DNA of 8,214 nucleotides from Pseudomonadota bacterium (GTDB taxonomy: Bacteria; Pseudomonadota; Gammaproteobacteria; Burkholderiales; Rhodocyclaceae): the NCBI GenBank assembly GCA_009778425.1, contig WRJU01000173.1:1-8214 (forward strand), written 5' to 3'. The first letter of the stretch is position 1. The number at the start of each line of letters is the position of its first letter. The notes under the pieces were generated by a model, which was not told where the DNA came from, ran no database searches, and saw only the letters and a list, made by a program, of their open reading frames with translations. The position numbers and the translations under genes are program-made. Below, piece by piece: positions 1 to 7,158 of this stretch.

Positions 1-2503
1 GTTCGCCCGCCAGTTGCAGGTTGCGGATGTTGTCTTCGAGTTTGCCCGCGCATTCACGCTCCGAAAAACGGGCTTCCTGGAGTTCGCGCGCGAGCGACTG
101 TTCCAGCGCGCGTAAGTCGCGTAAGGCGCTATCACGTTCGCGCAGGGCGTCGATGGCGGCATCGAGACGGACGCGTTCGAGTTCAGCCAGTTCTGTCGCA
201 CGGGCGTGTTCGAGTTCGGCCTGCGCATTGCGTTCGCGCTCGCCTTCTTCCTGGCGCAGCAATTCGGAGAAATCGCTTGCGAGCCGTGCGCGTTGCTCTT
301 CCACGCGATTTGCCGCCTGGACGAGCTTGAGGACTTCGACTTCCCCCGCGTGGCGTTCCCCCTGCGCGGCCTGAGCCTCGCTTCGCAGGGCGTCGATCCG
401 GGATTGTGCGTCGGCGCACTTGCTTTGCGCGCCATCCAGCGTCTGCTGCGCGTAGCGCAGTTCGTCTTCGAGCGCCCGCAGGCGCTCGGCGAGCGCGTCG
501 ATTTCGCGTTGCCGTTCGATCAGCCCGTGCGCGCGGCTATCCGGGACGAAGTGCGCCAGCATGCCACGGCTCAACACCTGCCCACGCGGGCTGACCAGGC
601 ACACGCCGGGAGGCAGCGCAGCGCGGCGGGGAAGCCAGTCGTCGAGCCGTTCGACCGCGAACCAGCCGCGCAGCCAGTCGGCAAGCAGGGCATCCCGCGT
701 GGCATCGCCCGTAATCACCAGATCGCTCAAGGCAACGACGCCAGGCAGCGCGGGCAGCTCATCCCCCGGCACGATGTCCGTGAAGCCAAGCGCCAGCGCG
801 TCCGGCGGCGGGTCGGCGAGGAGGTCGGCAGCCAGCAAGCCGCCCCCTTCCGTCAGTCGTGCCGCCAAGCGTTCGCGCAATACGGCCTCGATCGCGGTCT
901 CCCAGCCCGCCTCGACTTTCAATGAGCGCCACAACGGCGGTAAATCGCCGTGGCCGTGGCCGACGAGCCAGCCATCGAGTTCGCCCTGCGCGGACACCTG
1001 GGATTGAAGCTGCACCAGCGCGTTGCGCCGCGCGCGCGATTCGGTGAGGCGGCGCTGTACCATGTTCTCGGCTTCTATCGCTTCTCGAAGCGCCTCCTGA
1101 AACGCGGGCCAGCGCGCCTGCGCATCGGCCAGTTCCTGTTGCAGAACCTCGCAACGCTCGCGCAAGGTATCGAGCCATGCCTGACGCTCGGCGAGTTGCG
1201 CCGGGTCGGGCCCTGCAATCGCGCCGCGCTCATTGTCGAGCTTCACGCGGCGCAGGGAAAGCGCATCGAGCGCGCGCCCAGCATGGGCGCGGTTGGCTTC
1301 TTCCACCCGCAATTGCTGTTCGACTGCCGCCAGTTCGCGCCGCACCGATGTCACGGTAGCATCGGCAGCGCGCCAGGCGGATTCGAGTTCCGGCTGGCGG
1401 TCGGCAATTTCCTGGTGGCGAGCTTCTGCCTGTTCGGCGCGCAAGGCAGCATTCTCGGCCAGGGCTTCCCAACGCGCGCGCTCGGCCTCCAGCGCCTCGC
1501 GCCGGACGTGCCAATGCTCATGCTCGGTGCCGAGTTGCCCGAGGCGGGTTTCGAGCCTTTGCCGGGTCTCGCCCAAGTGCTGCAACTCAGTTTCCAGCCT
1601 GGAGACTTCCGCGCTGGCGGTAAAAAAATCGCTCTGCGCGAGATGAACGGACTCGGACGCAGCCAGATGTCCGGCTCTCGCCTCTTCAAGCGCGTTTTCC
1701 AGTTCCTGTAGACGAGCATTGTCGGCGTCGATGCGAGCCGTGCTGTCGCGCAGTTCTCCCGCTACGCGGTCGAGTCCGGCGCGCGCCTCGTTGCGTTTGA
1801 TGAGCCAGAGCAGTTGCTGGCGCTCGTGCAGGGCGGCATCGAACGCTTGGTAACGCTCGGCGGTGGCAGCCTGGTCTTCGAGATGGTTGATACGCTCGCC
1901 CAATTCGAGGCGGATGTCGTCGAGTCGGGCGAGATTGTCGCGCGCGTCAGACAACCGTCCCTCGGTTTCGCGCCGCCGCTCCCGGTAGCGAGTAACCCCG
2001 GCAGCCTCTTCGAGAAAGCCCCGTATTTCTTCCGGGCGTGCCTCGATGATGCGCGAGATCATGCCCTGCTCGATGATTGCGTAGGCGCGAGGCCCCAGGC
2101 CCGTACCGAGGAAAAGATCGATCACGTCCCGGCGGCGCACATGGAGACCGTTGATGTAATAGGTGGACTCGCCCGTGCGTTCCAGGACACGACGCACGGC
2201 AATCTCGGCGTAGCGCGACCATTGCCCCCCGGCGCGACCGGCCGCGTTGTCGAACACCAGTTCCACGCTGGCGCGCGACACGGGCTTGCGGGTCGTGGAA
2301 CCGTTGAAAATGACGTCCTGCATGGATTCGCCACGCAACGCCGAAGCGCGGGTCTCCCCCAGCACCCATCGCACCGCGTCGATGATATTCGATTTTCCGC
2401 AGCCATTCGGGCCAACCACGCCGACCAGATTCCCCGGAATGAGCACCGTAGTTGGATCGACAAAAGTCTTGAAACCAGCGAGTTTGAGCTTGGACAGGCG
2501 CAA
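1..2503 (-). CDS. smc: Chromosome segregation protein SMC, N-terminal 834 codons (C-terminus beyond window)
   Basis: SMC is the ATPase core of bacterial condensin; it binds DNA with ScpA/ScpB and helps compact and segregate the chromosome. The frame is open from position 2503 to the left edge. The N-terminus matches the family (LAGFKTFVDPT at residues 8-18). Walker A is GPNGCGKS at residues 31-38 (bases 2390-2413), and a typical EQGMISRIIEARPEE stretch lies near residues 150-165. A long E/R/A/L-rich coiled coil follows to about residue 500. The hinge spans roughly 510-655 (GWETAIEAVL near 533; LSRGMLAHF near 645-653). The returning coiled coil runs off the edge. The family is usually near 1170 residues, so the signature motif and Walker B are not visible. 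The start is TTG at 2501-2503, chosen by family alignment. No ATG or GTG precedes it in frame before the TAG at 2534-2536, and no good Shine-Dalgarno sequence is visible. Confidence 0.96.
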   Translation of the reverse strand, partial: MRLSKLKLAGFKTFVDPTTVLIPGNLVGVVGPNGCGKSNIIDAVRWVLGETRASALRGESMQDVIFNGSTTRKPVSRASVELVFDNAAGRAGGQWSRYAEIAVRRVLERTGESTYYINGLHVRRRDVIDLFLGTGLGPRAYAIIEQGMISRIIEARPEEIRGFLEEAAGVTRYRERRRETEGRLSDARDNLARLDDIRLELGERINHLEDQAATAERYQAFDAALHERQQLLWLIKRNEARAGLDRVAGELRDSTARIDADNARLQELENALEEARAGHLAASESVHLAQSDFFTASAEVSRLETELQHLGETRQRLETRLGQLGTEHEHWHVRREALEAERARWEALAENAALRAEQAEARHQEIADRQPELESAWRAADATVTSVRRELAAVEQQLRVEEANRAHAGRALDALSLRRVKLDNERGAIAGPDPAQLAERQAWLDTLRERCEVLQQELADAQARWPAFQEALREAIEAENMVQRRLTESRARRNALVQLQSQVSAQGELDGWLVGHGHGDLPPLWRSLKVEAGWETAIEAVLRERLAARLTEGGGLLAADLLADPPPDALALGFTDIVPGDELPALPGVVALSDLVITGDATRDALLADWLRGWFAVERLDDWLPRRAALPPGVCLVSPRGQVLSRGMLAHFVPDSRAHGLIERQREIDALAERLRALEDELRYAQQTLDGAQSKCADAQSRIDALRSEAQAAQGERHAGEVEVLKLVQAANRVEEQRARLASDFSELLRQEEGERERNAQAELEHARATELAELERVRLDAAIDALRERDSALRDLRALEQSLARELQEARFSERECAGKLEDNIRNLQLAGE

Positions 2504-2543
2504 GGTTGGACGGATCAGGCGAAGAAACAGCGGCTAAACGGCA

Positions 2544-2560
2544 AAGGCGGGAACCGCCTT
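2544..2560 (-). repeat. Perfect 7-bp hairpin in the smc leader
   Basis: AAGGCGG and CCGCCTT form a perfect 7-bp stem around a 3-nt loop, 41 bp upstream of the smc TTG codon. No T-tract follows on either strand, so it is not an intrinsic terminator. In an smc transcript it would be a stable 5'-leader hairpin, which could affect message stability or initiation. The role is inference; only the dyad is seen. Confidence 0.6.
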
Positions 2561-2652
2561 CAAAGCGATGGATGATACCACCCTCGCCCGCAAGATCATG
2601 GCCGCCCGCGACCAGACTCCGAAAATGCGAACAACTCGCACCAAGGCTGTGA

Positions 2653-2661
2653 TTTGTATCA
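2653..2661 (-). promoter_or_regulatory. Candidate extended -10 element for smc
   Basis: Read on the minus strand this is TGATACAAA, an extended -10 (TGn) followed by TACAAA, four of six matches to TATAAT. No good -35 lies 16-18 bp upstream. Transcription from here would give a leader of roughly 140 nt carrying the hairpin at 2544-2560. A second minus-strand candidate, TTTACA with a 17-bp spacer to TATGGC, lies near 2708-2738 and is equally unproven. Confidence 0.25.
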
Positions 2662-2944
2662 TTTTTCCAACGATTCCGCCCTGTAGCTGTCACGCATGCT
2701 TTCTATATGCCATACTTTATTTAGTATACACTGTAAAGAGAAAGTTTCACGATCAGGCAGAAAATGACATAGTGGTTATCCGTATGCTTTTTCTACATGG
2801 TCTTGTTGGATATTGGTATCGTGGCGTCCATGCAGTGTTGTTTTTTTGGCACTTTAACGGTCTATACACGCAATACATTGATATATAATCTGTTTTTTTA
2901 TTGCTTAATCGGAATGGATTGTGTGTAAACATGTGGTATTGGTC

Positions 2945-2976
2945 GCGGATAGCCTCCGAAGATATTGCGGATAACC
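2945..2976 (+). repeat. Two direct copies of GCGGATARCC, 22 bp apart, upstream of the XRE gene
   Basis: GCGGATAGCC (2945-2954) and GCGGATAACC (2967-2976) differ at one base, and their starts are 22 bp apart, about two helical turns. The second copy lies inside a short perfect dyad TGCGG-ATAA-CCGCA (2966-2979). A third, inverted copy (ACGGATAACC on the minus strand) lies at 2774-2783. Placement just upstream of the best plus-strand promoter suggests operator sites, possibly for the adjacent regulator. Similar GGATAA words also occur in coding DNA of this window, so chance is not excluded. Confidence 0.35.
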
Positions 2977-2997
2977 GCATGTCGTTAATTATTCCCA

Positions 2998-3027
2998 TTG
3001 TATTGTATGCGGTGACTGTACTATACT
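2998..3027 (+). promoter_or_regulatory. Candidate sigma-70-type promoter for the XRE gene
   Basis: TATACT at 3022-3027 matches the -10 consensus at five of six positions. TTGTAT at 2998-3003 is a weak -35 with an 18-bp spacer. Transcription would begin near 3034 and leave a leader of roughly 84 nt. That leader contains a small palindrome, GAGAG-A-CTCTC (3081-3091), and the gene's ribosome binding site. The call rests on motif reading only. Confidence 0.4.
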
Positions 3028-3117
3028 TTCAACTACTCGGACATCCACATGGACACCGACAGGCCGTAGTTTCAACCAACGAGAGACTCTCCCCCGTAAC
3101 CCTGAAAGGACAATGAC

Positions 3118-3426
3118 ATGAAAGCCACAGAACAGCCCATTGACGTACGTGAAATCCGCCGCAAACTTGGTCTCAACCAGTCCCAGTTCTGGTCGAAGAT
3201 CGGCGTCACCCAGAGCGGTGGTTCGCGCTATGAAAGCGGGCGCAATATTCCACGCCCAGTTCAAGCCCTCCTGCGTCTGGTGCATATCGAGCAGATCGAC
3301 ATCACCAAGGTCAGAAAGGAGGACTTCGATGTCGCGGAGTACCTTAAGACCACCAACCCCGAAATGTACAAAACCCTGAAGAAAGAGGCTCGCGCTTCGA
3401 GTTCAAAAAAGAAAAAAGCCGCTTGA
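3118..3426 (+). CDS. Small XRE-type helix-turn-helix protein (102 aa)
   Basis: Probably a DNA-binding transcriptional regulator. Residues 10-45 resemble a Cro/CI (XRE) helix-turn-helix: LGLNQSQFWSKIGV forms the first helix and turn, and TQSGGSRYESGRNIP forms the recognition helix with the typical SRxESGR ending. Residues 46-80 are a short helical region (PVQALLRLVHIEQIDI) that may serve dimerisation. The last ten residues are Ser/Lys-rich (SSSKKKKAA). The ATG at 3118 is preceded by AAAGGA (3105-3110) at 7-nt spacing, a good ribosome binding site. The gene stands alone, divergent from smc and convergent with the radical SAM gene, with its own promoter candidate and two terminators. No toxin or antitoxin partner is adjacent, so an antitoxin reading is unlikely. 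Its target is unknown; autoregulation is only a guess. Confidence 0.85.
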   Translation: MKATEQPIDVREIRRKLGLNQSQFWSKIGVTQSGGSRYESGRNIPRPVQALLRLVHIEQIDITKVRKEDFDVAEYLKTTNPEMYKTLKKEARASSSKKKKAA

Positions 3427-3436
3427 AGACCAGAAT

Positions 3437-3490
3437 GAACGGGACAGCAAGCAAGGCCGGATGCGACAAATCTGGCCTCCCCCGTTTTTT
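3437..3490 (+). terminator. Intrinsic terminator of the XRE gene (two-part hairpin plus T-run)
   Basis: An outer stem AACGGG/CCCGTT (3438-3443 with 3481-3486) encloses an inner stem AGGCCGGAT/ATCTGGCCT (3454-3462 with 3470-3478, loop GCGACAA). A T-run at 3485-3490 overlaps and follows the outer stem. The inner stem has one G-U pair on the plus strand that becomes an A-C mismatch on the minus strand, and the T-run also points to the plus strand. It begins 10 nt after the XRE stop codon. Confidence 0.75.
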
Positions 3491-3519
3491 CCTCTCCTCT
3501 TTTTTCTTCGGGCTTCCAA

Positions 3520-4353
3520 TCAAGGGCTGACGTGAACCGTCAGCCCTTTTCCTTTGACCCTCATCGCAATCCTGTCGAATTCTTCCGCCGACAAGGGGCT
3601 GATACGCGCCGCCGCAGGCTGTAGCGAGGGTCGGGCAACGCCGTAAAGCAATACGCCCCGGATTGCCGCACCTATGCTCGTCAGCACATCGAGCCAGGCG
3701 TCGAGTTCGGCATCATCCGGCGGCAAGCCATCCCAACGAAAAACGCAAGTTTGCACCCAGGTCGGGCACAGAGCCGCACACACCTTCAGATTACGAGCAA
3801 TCATTCTGGGAGCCAGCCTGACTCCATTGATCCGCTCGATGGCATCCGCCCTGCCCGCATCAAGCTTGAACCAGACTTCGCCGCCCGCTTGAGCAAGTCG
3901 GCGGAGACCTTCCCGCACCCGTGCCTGACCGAGCAAGCTGCCATTGGTGATCAAACGCAAGGCGACTGTCGTATCCAGGCCGAATTCGGCGCGCAATCGA
4001 ACCGCCAGCGCCACGGCCTCCGCGAATTCCACCGCGCTGGTCGGCTCGCCGTTGCCCGAAAAGGCGATGTCCCGCAAGACCCGCGCCCCTTCGGGCGCGT
4101 TGTGGGGCAGCCAATCGCCCCGGCACAAAGCGGTGAGAAAAGTGCGCAGCTCGGTTTCGAGCCTTGCGAGATCGATTTTCGGCGCTTTGCCTCGTATCAG
4201 GCCGGGCACCTGGCAATAGACGCATTGCCAATTACAAGCATTGTTCGGATTGAGGTTGATGCCTACCGACACCCCGCCCGCTCGCCGGGAAAGCACCGGA
4301 TAAACATACGAGAACCCATTCAAAGCACGACTGTGGTCGGAGATAGTTAGCAT
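3520..4353 (-). CDS. Radical SAM protein, COG0731/wyosine-synthase-like (277 aa)
   Basis: A radical S-adenosylmethionine enzyme: CNWQCVYC gives the CX3CX2C triad at Cys40, Cys44 and Cys47 that binds the [4Fe-4S] cluster. Other family features are SGNGEPT (residues 99-105, the GGEP-like SAM-contact motif), LITNGSL (134-140) and WFKLDAG (161-167). The overall pattern resembles bacterial members of the COG0731 group, whose archaeal relatives act in wyosine tRNA modification. The bacterial substrate is not known from sequence. The ATG at 4351-4353 is preceded by AGGG at 5-nt spacing. The gene begins 38 bp after the hom stop, on the same strand and with no terminator between, so it is probably cotranscribed with hom. 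Threonine synthase is often found at this spot in related gene orders, so the functional link to hom may be incidental. No intrinsic terminator follows it on the minus strand. The enzyme class is clear; the exact reaction is not. Confidence 0.85.
   Translation of the reverse strand: MLTISDHSRALNGFSYVYPVLSRRAGGVSVGINLNPNNACNWQCVYCQVPGLIRGKAPKIDLARLETELRTFLTALCRGDWLPHNAPEGARVLRDIAFSGNGEPTSAVEFAEAVALAVRLRAEFGLDTTVALRLITNGSLLGQARVREGLRRLAQAGGEVWFKLDAGRADAIERINGVRLAPRMIARNLKVCAALCPTWVQTCVFRWDGLPPDDAELDAWLDVLTSIGAAIRGVLLYGVARPSLQPAAARISPLSAEEFDRIAMRVKGKGLTVHVSP
3522..3556 (+). terminator. Second tandem terminator, overlapping the 3' end of the convergent gene
   Basis: AAGGGCTGACG (3522-3532) and CGTCAGCCCTT (3538-3548) form a perfect 11-bp stem around a TGAAC loop, followed on the plus strand by TTCCTTT. 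It reads as a backup terminator for plus-strand transcription. On the minus strand it covers the last codons and stop of the radical SAM gene, and no T-tract follows there. The same bases therefore code on one strand and fold on the other. Confidence 0.6.
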
Positions 4354-4391
4354 TTCTACCCTGGCATTTCCAAACCGCCCGTCACGCCCGC

Positions 4392-5699
4392 TTACAGCGT
4401 CTCCAACCGTAGCCGCGTTACCTTCCCCTGCACCGAATCGAGCGCCTCGATGCGCGCGATGGCGGCAATGGCATTTTTCTCCACGGTCTGATGGGTCAGC
4501 ATGATGATGTCGGTCTGCGATTCGCCTTCACCCGCTTCCCGCTGAATCATCGCGTCGATGGAAATATCGCTGTCGGCGAGGATACGGGTGATGTCGGCGA
4601 GCACGCCGGACTTGTCCAGCACACGCATGCGCAGGTAGTAGGAAGTCACCGTCTCCTCAATGGGCAGCACCGGCACGTCCAGCACCTGATCCGGCTGGAA
4701 GGCGAGATGCGGTACACGATGTTCGGGGTCGGCGGTATGCAGCCGCGTGATGTCGACGAGGTCGGCAATCACCGCGCTGGCGGTCGGCTCCGCTCCTGCG
4801 CCCTTGCCGTAATAGAGCGTCGCCCCCACGGCGTCGGCTTGCACCAGCACCGCATTCATTGCCCCTTCGACGTTGGCCAGCAACCTGCTGGCGGGCACGA
4901 GCGCCGGGTGCACGCGCAATTCGATTCCCTCCGGGCGCTTGCGCGCAATGCCGAGCAGCTTGATCCGGTATCCCAGTTGCCCGGCATAGGCAATGTCGAC
5001 CGATTCGAGCCGGGAAATACCCTCGATGTGCGCCTTGTCGAACTGCATCGGGATGCCGAAGGCGATGGCGCTCATGATCGTCGCCTTGTGCGCGGCATCT
5101 ACCCCTTCGATGTCGAACGTAGGATCGGCCTCGGCATACCCCAGGCGCTGCGCTTGCCTCAAGACCTCGTCAAAAGGCAGCCCTTTATCCCGCATTTCCG
5201 ACAGGATGAAATTGGTCGTACCGTTGATGATGCCCGCTACCCACTCGATGCGATTGGCGGACAAGCCCTCGCGCAACGCCTTGATGATGGGAATCCCCCC
5301 GGCCACTGCCGCTTCAAAAGCCACCATCACGTCGCGACGGCGCGCGGCGGCGAAAAGCTCGTTGCCATGCACGGCCAGGAGCGCCTTGTTGGCGGTAACG
5401 AGATGCTTGCCGCTTTCGATGGCCGACAGCGCCAGGTCTTTCGCCACGGTTACTCCGCCGATCAACTCGACCACGATGTCGATTTCCGGGTCGTTCGTCA
5501 CGCTGAAGGCATCGTCGGTGAGTTTCACGGCTCCGCCAGTAAGACGCCGCGCGCGTTCGGTGTCTCTGTCCGCAACAGCGGTAATGCGAATCTCGCGCCC
5601 CGCCCGACGGGCGATTTCGTCCGCGTTGCGTTCAAGGACGGCGAACACGCCGCCTCCGACAGTGCCGATGCCCAGCAGCCCTACATTGATCGGTTTCAT
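4392..5699 (-). CDS. hom: Homoserine dehydrogenase with C-terminal ACT domain (435 aa)
   Basis: Catalyses the NAD(P)H-dependent reduction of aspartate semialdehyde to homoserine in the cytoplasm, the branch step toward threonine and methionine. Residues 7-18 (GLLGIGTVGGGV) are the Rossmann nucleotide-binding loop. TANKALLA (102-109) carries conserved Lys105. GIINGTTNFIL (156-166) and LGYAEADPTFDIEGVDAAHK (186-205) hold the substrate-site residues Glu190, Asp201 and the expected catalytic Lys205. The C-terminal part, about 350-432 (SYYLRMRVLDKSGVLADIT...), is an ACT domain, which in this family usually mediates threonine feedback inhibition. The length is normal for the ACT-containing class. 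The start at 5697-5699 has a weak GGA upstream. It lies 74 bp downstream of the aminotransferase; a TATGAT on the minus strand (5724-5729), inside a small TTATG/CATAA dyad, could be an internal promoter but lacks a -35. No leader-peptide attenuator is visible. Confidence 0.96.
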   Translation of the reverse strand: MKPINVGLLGIGTVGGGVFAVLERNADEIARRAGREIRITAVADRDTERARRLTGGAVKLTDDAFSVTNDPEIDIVVELIGGVTVAKDLALSAIESGKHLVTANKALLAVHGNELFAAARRRDVMVAFEAAVAGGIPIIKALREGLSANRIEWVAGIINGTTNFILSEMRDKGLPFDEVLRQAQRLGYAEADPTFDIEGVDAAHKATIMSAIAFGIPMQFDKAHIEGISRLESVDIAYAGQLGYRIKLLGIARKRPEGIELRVHPALVPASRLLANVEGAMNAVLVQADAVGATLYYGKGAGAEPTASAVIADLVDITRLHTADPEHRVPHLAFQPDQVLDVPVLPIEETVTSYYLRMRVLDKSGVLADITRILADSDISIDAMIQREAGEGESQTDIIMLTHQTVEKNAIAAIARIEALDSVQGKVTRLRLETL

Positions 5700-5773
5700 A
5701 CAGTTTTCCGTTATTATGCGTTTATCATAAATTGATTGGGGAGACTCTGATTCATTCCCGCGCAGCCCTCTTT

Positions 5774-7081
5774 CTACAGCGTACCATGCTGTTTGCGATA
5801 GCCTTCGAGAAACCGCGCGATGCGCCCGATGGCTTCGCGCAAGTCCTCCTCATACGGCAAAAAGACGAGCCGGAAATGATCGGGGCGCGGCCAGTTGAAG
5901 CCCGTCCCCTGCACCAGCAGCACCCGTTCGGTTTCCAGCAGTTCAGTGATGAACGCCTGGTCGTCCGCAATCGGATACATCCGGGAGTCGAGCTTTGGAA
6001 ACATGTAAAGCGTGGACATGGGTTTGACGCAGGAAACTCCCGGAATCGCGGTGAGCAGTTCCCAGGCCAGATCACGCTGATGGCGCAGCCTGCCGCCCTC
6101 GCAGATCAACTCGTTGATGCTCTGGTAGCCACCGAGCGCAGTTTGAATCGCGTACTGGCCGGGCACATTCGCGCACAGGCGCATCGAAGCCAGCATATCC
6201 AGCCCCTCGATGTAATCCTGCGCGTGCCGCTTGTCGCCACACACCACCATCCATCCGGCGCGATAACCGCAGGCGCGGTAATTCTTCGACAACCCGTTGA
6301 AAACGATGGTCAGCACATCCTCGGAGAGCGCCGCGAGCGAAGTGTGCGTCGCGCCCTCGTAAAGCACTTTGTCATAAACTTCATCGGAATAGAGAATGAG
6401 GCTGTGTTCACGCGCGATGGCAATGATTTCCCGCAATACTTCATCCGGATAAATCGCCCCGGTCGGATTATTCGGATTGATGACGACGATGCCGCGCGTA
6501 TTGTAAGTAATCTTGCTGCGAAGATCGGCCAGATCGGGCAACCAGCCCGTCCCCTCGTCGCACAGGTAATGCACCGGCCTCCCCCCGGAGAGCGACACCG
6601 CCGCCGTCCAGAGCGGATAATCGGGCGCAGGAACCAGTACCTCATCGCCTACGTCCAGAAGCGCGTTCATCGACATGACGATGAGTTCCGAGACGCCGTT
6701 GCCGATGTAAATATCCTCGACGTCCACGCCCTTGATGTTCTTCTGCTGCGTATAGTGCATCACCGCCTTGCGTGCAGCGAAAATGCCCTTCGAATCTGAA
6801 TACCCCGATGAATTCGGCAAATTGCGAGCCATGTCCCGCTGGATTTCCTCGGGGGCCTCAAACCCGAAAGGAGCCAGATTGCCGATATTGAGCTTGATGA
6901 TCCTGTGCCCCTCGTCCTCCAGTTGCCGGGCGCGGGTCAACACCGGGCCGCGAATGTCGTAACAGACGTTGGCAAGTTTGGCGGATTTAAGAACCGGACG
7001 ATGTAAACACTCGCCCTCCGCAACCGTAGCGGGTGTGGGCGCAGCCTCTACAGCTTTTTCCGCCTGCGTGGCCATCTTCAT
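5774..7081 (-). CDS. alaA: AlaA-like alanine aminotransferase (435 aa)
   Basis: A pyridoxal-phosphate aminotransferase of fold type I (class I/II). It closely resembles E. coli AlaA as I recall it, which makes alanine from pyruvate and glutamate. Visible motifs are KLANVCYDIRGPV (35-47), NIGN (65-68), VEDIYIGNGVSELI (121-134), VPAPDYPLWTAAVSLS (150-165), NPNNPTG (202-208), SDEVYDK (232-238), FNGLSK with the expected PLP lysine Lys266, and MLASMRLCANVPGQYAIQTALGGYQ near 300-325. Arg near the C-terminus (DHFRLVFLP) should bind the substrate carboxylate. The first 26 or so residues are an Ala/Glu/Pro/Thr-rich extension absent from E. coli AlaA. The ATG at 7079-7081 has a strong AGGAG at 7-nt spacing, and no ATG lies between residue 3 and the conserved core, so the extension is probably real. 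It heads the minus-strand group alaA-hom-radical SAM and diverges from ptsH. Confidence 0.92.
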   Translation of the reverse strand: MKMATQAEKAVEAAPTPATVAEGECLHRPVLKSAKLANVCYDIRGPVLTRARQLEDEGHRIIKLNIGNLAPFGFEAPEEIQRDMARNLPNSSGYSDSKGIFAARKAVMHYTQQKNIKGVDVEDIYIGNGVSELIVMSMNALLDVGDEVLVPAPDYPLWTAAVSLSGGRPVHYLCDEGTGWLPDLADLRSKITYNTRGIVVINPNNPTGAIYPDEVLREIIAIAREHSLILYSDEVYDKVLYEGATHTSLAALSEDVLTIVFNGLSKNYRACGYRAGWMVVCGDKRHAQDYIEGLDMLASMRLCANVPGQYAIQTALGGYQSINELICEGGRLRHQRDLAWELLTAIPGVSCVKPMSTLYMFPKLDSRMYPIADDQAFITELLETERVLLVQGTGFNWPRPDHFRLVFLPYEEDLREAIGRIARFLEGYRKQHGTL

Positions 7082-7129
7082 GTCGGCTCTCCTGAAACGC
7101 GCCGTCCGGGTAAACGGCGAAAATTGGGT

Positions 7130-7158
7130 ATCTTAGACTGCCTCTCCATCGGCTACAA
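7130..7158 (-). promoter_or_regulatory. Candidate alaA promoter
   Basis: On the minus strand TTGTAG (bases 7153-7158) and TAAGAT (7130-7135) are separated by exactly 17 bp, a fair sigma-70-type arrangement (three and four matches to consensus). Transcription would start near 7123, giving a leader of about 40 nt that contains the alaA ribosome binding site and a small CGCCGT/ACGGCG dyad (7100-7105 with 7114-7119). It shares bases with the plus-strand -10 candidate. Confidence 0.4.

Larger units (their letters stand above)
2504..3117. other. 614-bp divergent intergenic region between smc and the XRE gene, largely AT-rich
   Basis: No convincing gene was found here. The part next to smc (2504-2640) has base composition like the coding regions. 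From about 2640 to 3040 it becomes visibly AT-rich, with T-runs at 2841-2847 and 2893-2899 and a perfect TATAAT at 2884-2889 that lacks a convincing -35. An open frame covering 2568-2888 has no recognisable domain, no clear ribosome binding site and a composition that follows the AT-rich DNA, so it is not called. The region holds the candidate promoters and repeats listed separately. The length is large for a bacterial divergent spacer, so an unrecognised small RNA or a degenerate gene remains possible. Confidence 0.7.

Noticed and set aside
206..2575. Three long plus-strand open frames (206-925, 950-1711, 1814-2575)
   Set aside because: They lie antisense to smc, whose minus-strand frame is open throughout with clear family motifs. 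High GC makes long shadow frames common, and their proteins show no domain.
1947..2693. Minus-strand 248-aa frame over the smc start
   Set aside because: It is a shifted frame across the first part of smc, and its protein resembles no family. The true frame carries Walker A.
2774..2784. DnaA-box-like TTATCC words in the smc-XRE spacer
   Set aside because: They differ from the TTATCCACA box at two positions and no cluster is present, so there is no support for an origin.
2568..2888. Plus-strand 106-aa frame in the AT-rich spacer
   Set aside because: There is no ribosome binding site and no domain; its residues follow the local AT bias.
2884..2889. Perfect TATAAT as a promoter
   Set aside because: No acceptable -35 lies 15-19 bp upstream and there is no extended TGn; such hexamers are expected in AT-rich DNA.
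2753..2998. Minus-strand 81-aa frame in the AT-rich spacer
   Set aside because: It overlaps another unsupported frame and the repeats, with no ribosome binding site or domain.
4491..6799. Long plus-strand frames of 414 aa (4491-5735) and 355 aa (5732-6799)
   Set aside because: They are antisense to hom and alaA, which are recognised with confidence along their full lengths.
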